In this document: positions 21,215-32,100 of the stretch, piece after piece
Position numbering within the stretch: the stretch's first letter is position 1
Layout of the letters: each line of letters begins with the position of its first letter
From: Scylla paramamosain
Lineage: Eukaryota > Arthropoda > Malacostraca > Decapoda > Portunidae
Length of the DNA: 64,000 bases
Direction of reading: 5' to 3'
NCBI RefSeq assembly: GCF_035594125.1
Contig: NC_087192.1
Location: 12,372,501-12,436,500, forward strand
Translations under genes and position numbers: made by a program
Notes under the pieces: generated by a model
Database searches by the model: none
Told to the model about the DNA's origin: nothing
Seen by the model: only the letters and a program-made list of their open reading frames with translations

Positions 21215-22030
21215 TGTATTGTGATTTTTATACTCAAGAGGGTAGAGACTACCATAGTCTTCCCCGAAAATCTCTCATCCACATCCCACGCATCTCTTAG
21301 TAGTTTTAGTTTTTTAAAATGTGTGTGCTACACATGGCCATATGCCAAGGGACATTGTCTTGCTGAAGTGAGAGTATTTTGAAATAATCACACCAAAACA
21401 GGCTGAGGAGCATATCAACTAGGTGTAGGAGGCAGAAGGAAACCACAGCATGGATCCCATGTTATTAAGTAGTTGCCAATAAGAAACTTGACCAACAGCA
21501 ATCTGCCAGCCTTGCGTGGACTGACACCTGGATTCGACCTCAGGACCACATGAACCTCTCTCTTTCTTTACTGGCCATGACATGCATATAAGCAGACAAC
21601 CACTCTCCTACCTAGGCAAGCAGATCTTGCAATCCCCAAGACAGACGCGGTAAGCAGAAGACCAACCGTGTACCAATAACACCAAGCTGGCCACCAGCAG
21701 GGGAGTGATGCTTCAATTCTGCTGCAGGCGTTGCTGTACTAGTACGGTTATTCCCTTTACTCTCACCACCACCAGTGAGACCAGCCAGTCACCAGTGGCC
21801 ACTCACCCTAAACCCCAATCTGCCTGAGACAGACACAAGCAGCTTGCCCATCCACTCCTCACTGCTACCAATCAGATAAGCATGAACAGAATCTCAGAGT
21901 TCCTTAGGCTAGTTAGGCAGGTAGTACCACCTCATGATATGAGTATTTAACCAAAGGAGAAATGATAGAAAGGGATCCTTCCTCAGCCTGGCCAACATTA
22001 AGACTTCCATCCATATTGAGAACAGTCAAA
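21215..22030 (-). repeat. Unknown dispersed repeat R, copy 1
   Basis: This segment recurs at 24330-25240 in the same orientation with moderate divergence. Shared landmarks include gagggtagaga, ccatgacat with gcagacaa, and the end segment aagacttccatccat. On the minus strand gaggtcgaatccagg (21528-21542) resembles an RNA polymerase III B box, and tggccagtaaag about 35-40 bp upstream resembles an A box, so a tRNA-derived SINE origin is possible. Strand is given for that reading. Confidence 0.6.
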
Positions 22031-22700
22031 AGTAGGTAAAGGTATTTATTTATTTTCACTTTTTACTCAAATAAGTAATTCATCTTTTCTTTTGGCTTAT
22101 TTAATTTTTTTTCTTAAAATATGTGATCAGAAATTGGAACATATTTTTGGTGGCAGTTTTTTGTGATATTTATCAAAGTGGTAATTCCTTGATTTTCCAG
22201 ATGACCCCACATGCCTTAGTTAACTAGATTTTAGTTAGTCTCATGTGTAATTGATTTTTATTACAGCTTAATTCTCTGTTAGGCATTTAATATTTTTTGT
22301 GTATGTTTTTTTGTTGTTTTTTTCTCAAGTGTGGTGTTTTTTTCTAGGTGTGCAAATAGTTGATCAATGTTTTGAGCAACTGGGTAATTAACCCTGGGCT
22401 AAACCTAACAGGTAGGGTGAAGCAGTATGTGCCTGCCCCTCAATTTTGGACAGGTGGAGGACCTGCAGCAGTGACCAATCTGCAAATACCTATCCTCGGG
22501 CTAAGCCTCATGGCTTGGTAGGTGGCATAATAACTACCCCCCCCAGCTTCTCCACCTCCTCTGCTGCTACTGTGTGGTAATTGAGGGGGGGAGGTGAGGA
22601 GGCAAAAAATAAAACTCTCCTTTTGTTTTTTCTTTTCCTTTTTTGATGTTAGCACCTCTTGCCACATTGACTAAGGATTTATACTGATAGACAGTGAATT
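22031..22700. other. Unassigned DNA
   Basis: AT-rich sequence followed by a C-rich and T-rich part near 22430-22640. Nothing is recognised. Confidence 0.4.
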
Positions 22701-22715
22701 TCAGTATCATGGTGA

Positions 22716-23215
22716 CTGGTGGTAGAAACCTGATAGATATGGATATACAAAAAGCAGAGACAGAGGAGAAGCCATTGTCAATAGGACAGGAGAACCAAAC
22801 AGAATAAGAGAACTGGAGAGGGAAGTGGACAGTCTGAAAGACTGTCTTCAGCATTTAATGCATGGGTGAAGGGTAAATCAGCTTTCACCAACACTTAAAG
22901 CTTTCATGAAACCTCGTGACATACCCATACTAGAGCACAGACATCTTCAGGCAGTGGACGGAGAGGGTAGATTTGCAATATTTCTGTCAAAAATTAAGAA
23001 TTGTTCCCAGGATGCTGCAGAGCAACAGAAGATGGCCTTAATTAGGGTCAATGCCCAAACAGCAGTTTATATCCAGAGCATCTTAGCTAAGAAACAATCA
23101 CCAACATGGGAGAAGTTTAAAGACTTCATCAGTGACCTCACAGACCAAAGCTATTAAATCTTAACTTCCATCAATAACTTGCATCATTATAGTGAAGACC
23201 CAGTAGAATTCAGCA
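22716..23215 (+). pseudogene. gag-like fragment of an LTR retrotransposon
   Basis: The open frame at 22906-23157 reads MKPRDIPILEHRHLQAVDGE, then FLSKIKNCSQDAAEQQKMAL and SPTWEKFKDFISDL. It is preceded by a coiled-coil-like segment (IRELEREVDSLKDCLQHL in another frame near 22810). The leucine-rich helical pattern with the TWEKFKDF block resembles capsid regions of retrotransposon Gag proteins. No zinc knuckle, protease or RT follows; LINE C sequence begins at 23262. Function is inferred from the pattern only. Confidence 0.45.
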
Positions 23216-23261
23216 CCCATGTCAAATATAAGTTTGCCTTATTGGAAATTACAGATGGTCC

Positions 23262-23785
23262 AGGGAGGATTCCTCTCTCCTCCACCCTCTGACTACTTCA
23301 TGCTACCTATTAAAATCCTTCATAGAGATGTTTTCCATGCCCTTACTGGCCTAAACCCTCGGAAGGCTTATGAAGCTGATGGGGTCCCTCCTATTGATTT
23401 CCAAAACTGTTCCTCTGTGCTTGCTCCTCACCTAGTCAACTTTTTCAACTCTGTCTATCAACATCTAACTTTCCTTCTTGCTGGAAGTTTGCCTACATTC
23501 AGCTTGTGCCTAAAAATGGTGACCATTCTAATCCCTCAAACTACTGTACTATTGCTTTAATTTCCTACCTATCTAAAGTTTTTGAATCTATCCTCACCAG
23601 GAAGACTCTTGAACATCTATCACTTCACAACCCTCTTTCTGATTGCCATTATGGATTCCCTCAAGGCTGCTCTACTGGTGATCTTCTGGCTTTCCTTACT
23701 GAGTCTTTGTCATCCTCTTTTAGAGACTTTGGTGAAATTTTTGCTGTTGCCTTAGACATATCTAAAGCTTTTGATAAGAAAAAGT
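23262..23785 (+). mobile_element. LINE family C copy 3 (internal fragment)
   Basis: Frames [20 protein letters not shown] and SCLSK-type RT start motifs ([52 protein letters not shown]) match copies 2 and 4. The fragment is truncated on both sides and stops within motif A of the RT. Confidence 0.85.
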
Positions 23786-24329
23786 GTGTCTAATGCACTG
23801 GCAAATACAGTATATTGAGGAGTGTTAGGAAACTCCTTCTTTGGAAAAAAGTTAGTGAATTGCCCCTGGTACACCTAGTAGTGTAGGACAGGATGACTCC
23901 AACATTCCATTTTATTATAGCTGAGATGAGGAGCTACCTGCAGCCACTGGACCTGTTCTGGAGGACTGGTGGAGCCTAGGGATGCTCCAGGTTCTGCAAG
24001 GTTACCGAGTCAATCCCAATGGGTAGTAACACGTTCTCCCCCCAAGGATGGGGGTGGGGATGGAGAACCTGAACTGCCCAGAGAGTCAGGTCTCAAAAGG
24101 ACTCATGGGCATGACAGTGCCAAGAGGTGATGGAGCCTCCTGGTTGCAGCAATGGTGAATGGTTAAAAGAACTCTGAAAATCTGAGGGGATATGAAGTGT
24201 AAATGGACACCAACCTGAAACCCATGTGTTGTTATGTGTATGTATATTTAAGGAAACTTATGAAATGTAAAGGTCAGTGAGGTGTATTAGAGATTTTCAG
24301 ATTTAGTAAGGGGTGAGCCATGTATCACA
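23786..24329. other. Unassigned DNA
   Basis: No coding motif or terminal repeat is recognised. A G-rich stretch (gatgggggtggggatgg) lies at about 24045. Confidence 0.4.
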
Positions 24330-25240
24330 GTGTTTATACTTGAGAGGGTAGAGAGTACCATAATCTTCCCTGAAAATCTCTCACCTGCACCCCACTCATC
24401 TCTTAGTAATTTGAAATGCGTATGCTGGACATGACTATTTTGAAGGACATTGTAACTCAATGAAGTGAGAGTGTTTTGAAATAATCATGCCAAAAGCAGG
24501 CAGATGAGGATATTAGTTAGGTGTAGGAGGTAGAAGGAGACCAATGCATGGATCTCATGTTATTAGGTAGTGCTGATAAAAACCTCAACAATCTTAATCT
24601 GCCAGCCTGGCACAGACTGATACCTGGATTCAACCTCAGGATCGATCATGCTAACCTCCCTCTTTCTTTCCTGGCCATGACATACATGCAGGCAGACACC
24701 TGCTCTCCTACCCAGACCAGCTGCATGACACACATACAGGCAGACATCTGCTCTCCTACCCAGGCCAGTAGATCCTTCAACCTACTAGGCAGATGTGGTG
24801 AGAAGGAAACAACCAGCCATGTGCTGATAACACAAGGCTGGCAACCAGCAGGGGAATGACACCTCAATTCTGCTACAGGTGTTGTCAAGGGACTGCCGAG
24901 GGATCATGAGGAATTGCCAAGGAATGCTACGGATACCCTGCGGACTTGAAGAGACACCTTCATCCTTACCACCACCATGAGACCAGGCAGCCACCTGTGA
25001 CCATTCACGCTAGACCTTGACCTGCCTGAGAGGGATGCAAGCAGCTTGCCCATTTACTCTTCACCACTACCAATCAGATAAGCATGAATGGGATCTCGGA
25101 GTTCCTTAGGCTAGTGAGGCAGGTAGTCCTACCTCGTGGTATTTAACCAGAGGGTGATCAGATCTCTATCAGAAGTGATAGATAGAGATCCTTCCTCGCC
25201 ATGGCCAATATTAAGACTTCCATCCATGTTGCAAGCAGTC
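24330..25240 (-). repeat. Unknown dispersed repeat R, copy 2
   Basis: Diverged direct copy of 21215-22030. It contains an extra internal tandem duplication of about 55 bp (two versions of the ctgctctcctacccag segment, near 24700 and 24750). The B-box-like segment reads cctggattcaacctc on the plus strand at 24623-24637. Confidence 0.6.
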
Positions 25241-25865
<625 letters not shown>

Positions 25866-25872
25866 TCACTGC

Positions 25873-26631
25873 TAATTTTACTTCGGCAAATCACTTGTCT
25901 GCTAGATGGTGCCGTTCACATGAGATACACTACACTTCGCCACACAGTCAGGCATTTGGAGAAGAATCTGTTTCAATTTTGTTAGGAGGTAACATCAAGC
26001 AATGCAGGCCAAAATTTAATGTTCGTACTATTGTATTTAAAGCTTATCCTCAGGATTACAGATTGTGTGTAGTTAAGACTATGAAAGAATATATAGAAAG
26101 AACTGAGAGGCTAAGGACAGAATCTGGAAATGCAGATGGGAGACTACTCATAAGTTATATAAAACCTCATAGGAGTGTTTCTAAGGACACGGTGGCAAGG
26201 TGGCTTAAGACAATGTTATGTAAGTGTGGGATTGATACCAAGAGGTACACAGCAGGTAGTATTAGACCTGCGTCAGTGTCTAAGGCCAAGGCACTGGATG
26301 TGCCTATTGCCACCATCATGGCAAAAGCTGGTTGGACGCAAGAAGCCACATTTGCTAAATATTATAATAAGGATATACAAGGGGAAATAGACCCTTTTTC
26401 AAGAAGCAGTGCCAGGCTCAGTATAATGTAAGGTTTGAAATGTTATCAGCAGTAAAAATCATGTTCTATTTTCATAAATGAAATTGGGTTTTTGTAATAG
26501 GAACTTTTATTTACACCTATTTACAAAATGTGAATTTTGACAGAACCCTTTACATACAATACCCACATGACTTTAAAATCTCATGTGAACGGCACCATCT
26601 AGCAGACAAGTGATTTGCCGAAGTAAAATTA
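25873..26631. repeat. 54-bp perfect inverted repeat around the recombinase fragment
   Basis: The arm at 25873-25926 is exactly complementary to 26578-26631. The shared core is ctgctagatggtgccgttca. Confidence 0.95.
25950..26431 (+). pseudogene. Tyrosine recombinase, C-terminal catalytic fragment
   Basis: The fragment, open from an upstream Met at 25895, shows the conserved order GGNIKQCRPKFNVRTIVFKA, DYRLCVVKTMKEYIERTERL, VSKDTVARWLKTML, then YTAGSIRPASVSKAKALDVP and GWTQEATFAKYYNKDI. In DIRS/Ngaro-type recombinases the box before ASVSKA is A-H-S-x-R; here it is A-G-S-I-R, so the catalytic His is lost while Arg and the terminal Tyr remain. The first 20 residues from the Met derive from the inverted repeat, so the N-terminal half of the enzyme is gone. 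Confidence 0.8.
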
Positions 26632-26960
26632 CAGAAGTACATGAGACTTACTGTAGGTTAGTTGAAATGTGCTTCGGATTTTGCGAGGCACATCACGTCT
26701 GCTAGATGGTAGAGTTCACATGCCCTCCACTCCCTCCCTTTGTTAATTGATGATTCTTGGTTTACACAACAAAAATTCACTGACTGGAAGGGTTGGGAGA
26801 TAATATTTCATGTGGGTAGTTGTATCTTTAAAGACTGACTGTGTGGCGAAGTGTAGTGTATCTCATGTGAACTCTACCATCTAGCAGATTGTGATGTGCC
26901 TCGCAAAATCCGAAGCACATTTCAACTAACCTACGGTAAGTCTCATGTACTTCTGTAATT
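26627..26960. repeat. 94-bp inverted repeat with 144-bp spacer
   Basis: 26627-26721 is complementary to 26866-26960 with only a few mismatches. Its inner part again carries the ctgctagatgg core of the first inverted repeat. Confidence 0.93.
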
Positions 26961-27042
26961 AGTTCTTTCCTCGGTGCTGTAGGTAAAATCATTCATGGTG
27001 AGTTTCTTTGGTTTTTGGGTGAATGTCAAAAGTGAATGTTAT

Positions 27043-27138
<96 letters not shown>

Positions 27139-27205
27139 CCTTCACCCGAAAACCAAAGAAACTCACCATGAATGACTTTACCTGCAGCACCGAGGAAAGA
27201 GTTAA
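26955..27205. repeat. Inverted repeat with (AT)n loop
   Basis: ttctttcctcggtgctgtag near 26962 pairs with the complement of ctgcagcaccgaggaaagag near 27183. The arms are about 75 bp and the loop is an AT run at 27047-27133. Confidence 0.9.
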
Positions 27206-27325
27206 TTACCAGCGACTAGAGGTAGCATACAGGTTGACTCAAGATAGTCTAACATCATTTGAGGTATTCAGAACAGAAAAAAAGCAAATTCAACACAAAA
27301 AGAAAATGGGATTTTGAGCAGAAGT

Positions 27326-27640
27326 GAAAAATTTATTTTTTGGTGGCACGAAGTGGATGCCAGTGCTTTATATGTGGGACTTGCAACAATGTATTTGAGA
27401 TGGAAGATGGGATCCAGCAAATTGCAACATCTACACATATGTAGGTGGCTATCCACAACAAATACTCACCAAAAATAAAAGGATAAGTCAAAGAAAAAGG
27501 GAAACAGAGCAACTGTCTCATTCAACCTTCCCCCTCCAATCCCCAACCACCCATCTAAGTAACCTGAAAGAGGGCCTGGCCTTGGAGGGGTAAGGAGGAT
27601 AGGACACATAGCTCTCACTGTCAGATAAATACCATGTAAA
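27326..27640. repeat. DIRS-like inverted terminal repeat, left (3' side)
   Basis: Complementary, with divergence, to 31405-31790. Matching blocks include attgcaacatctacacat, ccacaacaaatact, aaagaaaaag and taaggaggataggacaca. The right copy has gained a (GT)n run, which explains its greater length. Confidence 0.88.
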
Positions 27641-27703
27641 GCCAGGTGGGATCTGAACAAGACAGGGGTAGGAGGAAAAGGAATTTATGGGTGGAACCAA
27701 ATC

Positions 27704-27790
27704 GTTAGCATCCACTCAGCACCACGAAAAACTTATTTTTAATTTCCACTCAAAACCCCATTTTGATGTCCACTTCATGGATGCTAATGT
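27704..27790. repeat. DIRS-like internal complementary region
   Basis: The segment gcatccactcagcaccacga through tttccact is the complement of the outer edge of the left terminal repeat (27326-27364). The adjoining attttgatgtccacttcatg segment matches the outer edge of the right terminal repeat read on the minus strand (31755-31790). A junction of both outer ends in one place is what the DIRS1 internal complementary region provides for circle formation. Confidence 0.8.
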
Positions 27791-28166
27791 TGCTTCCCAT
27801 GTGGAGGTAATCTAGACTAACCTGGGACATACTTGCCAACCAAGGAGAAGACTGAAGATATAAAGCTGCTCCACTGTAGGCAAAGATAAAGTTGCTCAAT
27901 GGAAGGTCAAATTGTGATGTAAATGACAGCAGGAATATCCCCAAGAGAAAAACACTGAGTAGAACCAAAACCATGGGGAAACTGCAAGAACATCCAAAGA
28001 AACCAACACTTAGACCCACACTTACAAAGAGGTACACTGATCCATAAGCTATGGATGACCAAGCCCCAGTAGAAGATCCCATAGCTTCACAGAATATGTA
28101 AGAGCCCTCAAATCTATGAGACCTCAAACAAAAAGATTGGTTAGGCAGGAGGGTCTGAGCCCATCA

Positions 28167-28956
28167 TCAAAACAGGGCATATTGATGACTTGAGTAGAGA
28201 GTTAGCGATGGACAAAAGTGACCTGAACTCCACTGGCCTCCCAAATGAGTCATCTCTAAGGAATGGAAGTTAAGAAAAGGCAAAGAAACTGACACATTCC
28301 AGACATCATGACCTCTGAAGCATTTATCTGGGTGTGCATGGTTGATGACATTGCACAAAACCTGTGCAATGTGGATAAAGGAATTGGGGCAGAGAGACTT
28401 GGGCCAGATGAAGAGATGATCCAAAGAGGCACCTGCTGATGCTAGAAGATAATGGCATAGAGCAGAGATGGGACACAGAGGATAATGAACCATGCCTGGA
28501 AACCAAGCTAGAATAATGATAGGTAGGAGATGATCTCCCTATTTGTTCTTGGCCAGAAAGGAAGGAACAGGGGCCAACAAAATCTGAATGTCTCTCGAAA
28601 CAAAGACAGTCCAAGCTGGACAATGAAACAAAACATGTAATTGTGAAGTACGCAGGCCTAAAGCTAAAGCAATCAAAAATAAGTTTTCTGAGAAATTAGA
28701 TCCAGTGAAGGAACCTCAGGAAACTGAGGAGGAATCAAGGAGTTCAAAATCTTAGAGAGGGACCAAAAAGGATGGGACTGGCAGAGAGCAGGACATTGAA
28801 GGAAGAAGCTGCAGAGCATCCAGTCTGGTCAGAGGGGTCCAGTGAAATGCCATAGCCGTAACAAAATGGAGTCTTTAGAGCAGCGATGTGGGTACAGATA
28901 GTAGCAGCAGAGTGATGTTTCTCATGAAACAAGAAACCGAAGAACTGATGTACCAC
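28167..28956 (-). pseudogene. DIRS-like tyrosine recombinase
   Basis: The N-terminal DNA-binding part is FFGFLFHEKHHSAATICTHI (28956 downward). The middle part, in a different frame, spans 28623-28324. The catalytic end is CPISALCHYLLASAGASLDH, then HPDKCFRGHDVWNVSVSLPF and GGQWSSGH. In active enzymes the H-x-x-R box would read H-D-V-R; here Arg is replaced by Trp. The region of the nucleophilic Tyr is out of frame. It would join the circular DNA copy to the chromosome; this copy cannot. Confidence 0.75.
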
Positions 28957-29503
28957 ATCTGGAAACAGGATCTGAATATCTTTATCATGCAGGAAGGACT
29001 GGAAGGCTTTCTCGCAGAACCAGTACCATCAAACAGAAGTCATGCAGGGCTAGAGAATTATCCATCACCACATGTGGAGACATCTCTCTAGATAAGGTCA
29101 GAGAGAGAAAGTCCAGTGTGTGAAAGTTACAGATCTTGGAGGACTTCAGGCCTCTCCCTGACAGAGACAGATGGTTGAGAGGCATTAGAGAGAGACACCA
29201 ATGCAGGAATTGCTGTCACCAAGGCAGAGCTTGGCAGAGGGAGGCCACCAGAAGAACTTGCCTCTTGAATGTCTGCAGTTTGTGGCACACCTGTAGTAAA
29301 ACTCTAGCCACAAGAGGAGGGAACAGATACAGGTAACACCATTGGCTCCAGTCAACCAAGAAGGTGTCTGATCCTCCTGCCTCCATTACCAATCAACAGG
29401 ACACAAACAGAGAGAGCTTGTGGTTGGAGGTGGAAGCAAACAGGTCCACCTGAGGACTGCTGTAAAGATCCACTAAGTCTTGGAATGCAGTCTCTGTCAA
29501 CTT
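28957..29503 (-). other. Degenerate DNA between RNase H and recombinase of the DIRS-like element
   Basis: This lies inside the element. No intact motif is recognised; DIRS elements often have overlapping frames here. Confidence 0.4.
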
Positions 29504-29941
29504 TCACTCCACTGGTGTCCCTGCCTGATGAGACAACATGTTGGCCCAAACATTGTCTGAACCTAAACTATAGCTGGCAGACAGGCAGAGGTTCTGAGAC
29601 TTAGCCAAGAAAAACAGATCATCTGAGATGGAGAGAAGTAGGAAAGAACAAGAAGAGCCTTGATGAGAGATGCAGTGGACTGCAACTTGGTTATCCAACT
29701 GAAACCTCATGGATGTTTCCCTGACCTCGGAGAATTTGTAGAGAAAAAGAGGGATATTAGGAGCTTCCTGGCATTGATGTGAAGTCAGGACTGAGAAGGA
29801 GACCACAGGCCCTGATCTTGCAGACTGTGGGAAGTCTGGAGGCCCCAGCCTGAATTTGAAGCACTGGTAGTGACAATCAGAGTGGGTCATGGAGGGATCC
29901 AGGGAGTGACCAACAACAACTGACAGGATTGAGTTATCCAA
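29504..29941 (-). pseudogene. DIRS-like RNase H domain
   Basis: The frame includes CQEAPNIPLFLYKFSEV (Glu position of RNase H), RFQLDNQVAVHCISHQGSSC (SDN-type Asp replaced by L-D-N), and LGSDNVWANMLSHQAGTP (DN-A-LSR-type end). It would remove the RNA strand after reverse transcription. It follows the RT on the same strand as in DIRS elements. The first 45 residues from the listed Met do not align to the domain and may be linker or shifted frame. Confidence 0.75.
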
Positions 29942-30099
29942 AAAAAGGAGTGTAGAGATTTGGGAAACTTCTGAGCTTTATCCCAATTGGCACTGGGAAA
30001 CCAGCAGTTTCCTGTCAGGCTAAGTCTCCTGAACCTCAGTTGTCCTAGAGGTACCACATCCATTGCAAAGTTGAGGATACCCAAGAGGCTGTCCTACAC

Positions 30100-30900
30100 T
30101 CACCTGATGAACGTATGAGTTCCCAATGCCTGGTGAAGCTTCTGCAGCAGATGGACCTGGGTGTGTGCAAACAAGCCCAGTGTCTGTGACCTTGTGCCCC
30201 ACTGCATGCCAAGCCAAGTGATAGACTGGGAAAGAGAAAGAGGGAACTTGGAGAAGTTGACCAGGAACTCCATTTTCTGATAAGTATGGAAAATCATATC
30301 CAGATCTCTATGCACTCAGGACTCTGATGGAGCAAGGATCAGCCAGTCATTGAGGTAAATGAGAGCTGACAACCCCTGACTGGCAAGATGTGTGGACTGG
30401 TGAGCTTTGTGAAGACCCTTGATATGATGCTGAGACCAAAGGGCAAACTCTTTAACTATAGGATATTGGAGTCAACTTGGACTACCAGGAATTTGCAGAA
30501 CTGAAGGTGGATGGGTACATGCCAGTATGTAATCTCCAGGTTGAGGTCATCCATGCATCTGGAGACAAGGACAGATGAACTTGCAGAAACAAAAGCATTT
30601 GGAAGCAGAGTCTGGAGACTTTGACTCAGCTTGTTCAAGTCAATGACTAGTTGAAGCTTGTTGGAGTCCCTTTTGGGAAACATGGTGTGGGACAGGAACA
30701 CAGGGTCAAACATCTCTTCCACAACATCCTGCTCCCACAGCTCAAAGAGTAGATGTCCAACCACCTTGAAGCAGGAGTGAGGTCAGGCAGGGCAGTGAAT
30801 GGGAGGATGACAACTGGCCAACCATAGCCAAGAGAGATCCCTGTGGATGGCCCTAGCCACCCATGACTTGAGTCCATGCCTTCTCCCACTTGGAAAGGAG
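30100..30900 (-). pseudogene. DIRS-like reverse transcriptase
   Basis: Pieces in several frames give the RT order: GLKSWVARAIHRDLS (about 30.87 kb), QDVVEEMFDPVFLSHTMFPK and LQLVIDLNKLSQSL (30.7-30.6 kb), MDDLNLEITYWHVPIHLQF (motif A region), LSALIYLNDWLILAPS (catalytic Y-L-D-D box reads Y-L-N-D, 30346-30357), and FSKFPLSLSQSITWLGMQW (30.2 kb). The D-to-N change and frameshifts make it inactive. The motif set is closer to DIRS RTs than to gypsy or LINE RTs. Confidence 0.78.
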
Positions 30901-31404
30901 GCCAAGCCAGTGGGAGTCAGGAGTGTTGGTTCTTGGGAGGCGGGGAAAAGGACTGGGAGGTCTGCGAAGGACCAAGGGCATGGTGAGTTGACCAGTATGA
31001 TGAGACCTGGTAAGTCACTGAATGGAAGGGAGACTGCAATGGCTGCCCTCTCACAGCGAGATGGGGAAAATCTCCCAGCTAAAACTTGAGTGGAATCCAA
31101 AAAACCACTACGAGAACTAGAACAGGTGAGAAGATGTCACTGTGGAGAATGAAAACTCACTGAGGCAGGAAACTGGGAGCCAACACCTTGATGAGCCAGA
31201 AAGGAGGCAAAACTGTGGCACTGGATGTGAACTGTCACCCAAGCGGGGACAACTTACAAAAGATCTCAGGAAAGTGCATCATCTCTATACATGTCACTAC
31301 CTGCTGTGGTACAACTACCCAACACACAGACAGCAACATATGAAGGTAGCACCTGCAAGGCAAGCTGACAGGAGAGAACAGAATGGCAGTGAGTAGAAAT
31401 CTGA

Positions 31405-31490
31405 CAGTGAGTGCTGTGTCCTGTCCTCCTTACCTTTCAAGGTCATGCCCCCTTTCAGGTTAGTTGGAAGTTAGACAGGTGATTATGTAC

Positions 31491-31569
<79 letters not shown>

Positions 31570-31790
31570 GGTGGGGGGGGAGGGGTTGAGCAAGACACTT
31601 GCTTTATTTTCCTTTTTCTTTGACCTATTTTCTTTTTTCTAGCAAGTATTTGTTGTGGATACAACATATGTGCCTACACATGTGTAGATGTTGCAATTTC
31701 CTGCATCCCAACTTCCATCTCAAACACACTGATGCAAGTCCTGTATATAAAGCATTGGCATCCACTAAGTGGTCATCAAAATTGTTGCTG
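31405..31790. repeat. DIRS-like inverted terminal repeat, right (5' side)
   Basis: Complement of 27326-27640. Interrupted by (GT)n at 31493-31569 and a short G run. Confidence 0.88.
31493..31569. repeat. (GT)n microsatellite in the right terminal repeat
   Basis: A pure GT run present only in the right copy of the terminal repeat. Confidence 0.97.
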
Positions 31791-31800
31791 AAAAGAGCAG

Positions 31801-32100
31801 GTAAATAAGACAAATAAAATCTAGCTTCCCCAGCTCCCGCACGAAAATCTTGCTAGGGATCGCATGTTAAAGAATGGTGAACCATACTCACCACTGCGAC
31901 TGTCGCCCAATTGCTGAATGCGTAACATTTTGAGCCAATCAGGACCCAACCTAGTGCACATGGACCACTTGTCTCACTGTGTTTTGATAGCCTTAGGGCT
32001 TTATTGTGGCTCCCCTCATGTCACATCCACTGCTTAGCCCATTGTCATTATTTTTCACACTTTTGTTGCTTATGGGTCATCCCTACCACTGACATCCCAC
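31801..32100. other. Unassigned DNA
   Basis: Nothing recognised between the DIRS-like element and the minisatellite. Confidence 0.4.

Larger units (their letters stand above)
25873..27210 (+). mobile_element. Tyrosine-recombinase retroelement remnant (DIRS/Ngaro-like) with nested inverted repeats
   Basis: A recombinase C-terminal coding fragment is bracketed by a 54-bp perfect inverted repeat (25873-25926 and 26578-26631). Two more near-perfect inverted repeats follow: 26627-26721 with 26866-26960, and about 26955-27033 with 27133-27205, the last with an (AT)n loop. Repeated inverted pieces after the recombinase gene recall the terminal and internal complementary repeats of DIRS elements. 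RT, RNase H and Gag are absent, so this is a collapsed copy. Confidence 0.7.
27310..31800 (-). mobile_element. DIRS1-like retrotransposon, degenerate, minus strand
   Basis: On the minus strand the order is RT (about 30.9-30.1 kb), RNase H (29.94-29.5 kb) and tyrosine recombinase (about 28.96-28.17 kb). The element is enclosed by inverted terminal repeats (27326-27640 and 31405-31790). A composite internal complementary region lies at about 27704-27790, at the 3' side. These are the defining parts of DIRS1-type elements, which integrate as circles using a recombinase instead of an integrase and leave no target duplication. All reading frames carry several lesions. No clear Gag or methyltransferase is identified. 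Confidence 0.85.

Noticed and set aside
27750..28127. 125-residue hydrophobic minus-strand frame as a membrane protein gene
   Set aside because: It begins inside the DIRS-like element downstream of the recombinase and ends in the internal complementary region; its hydrophobic runs come from GA-rich antisense composition.
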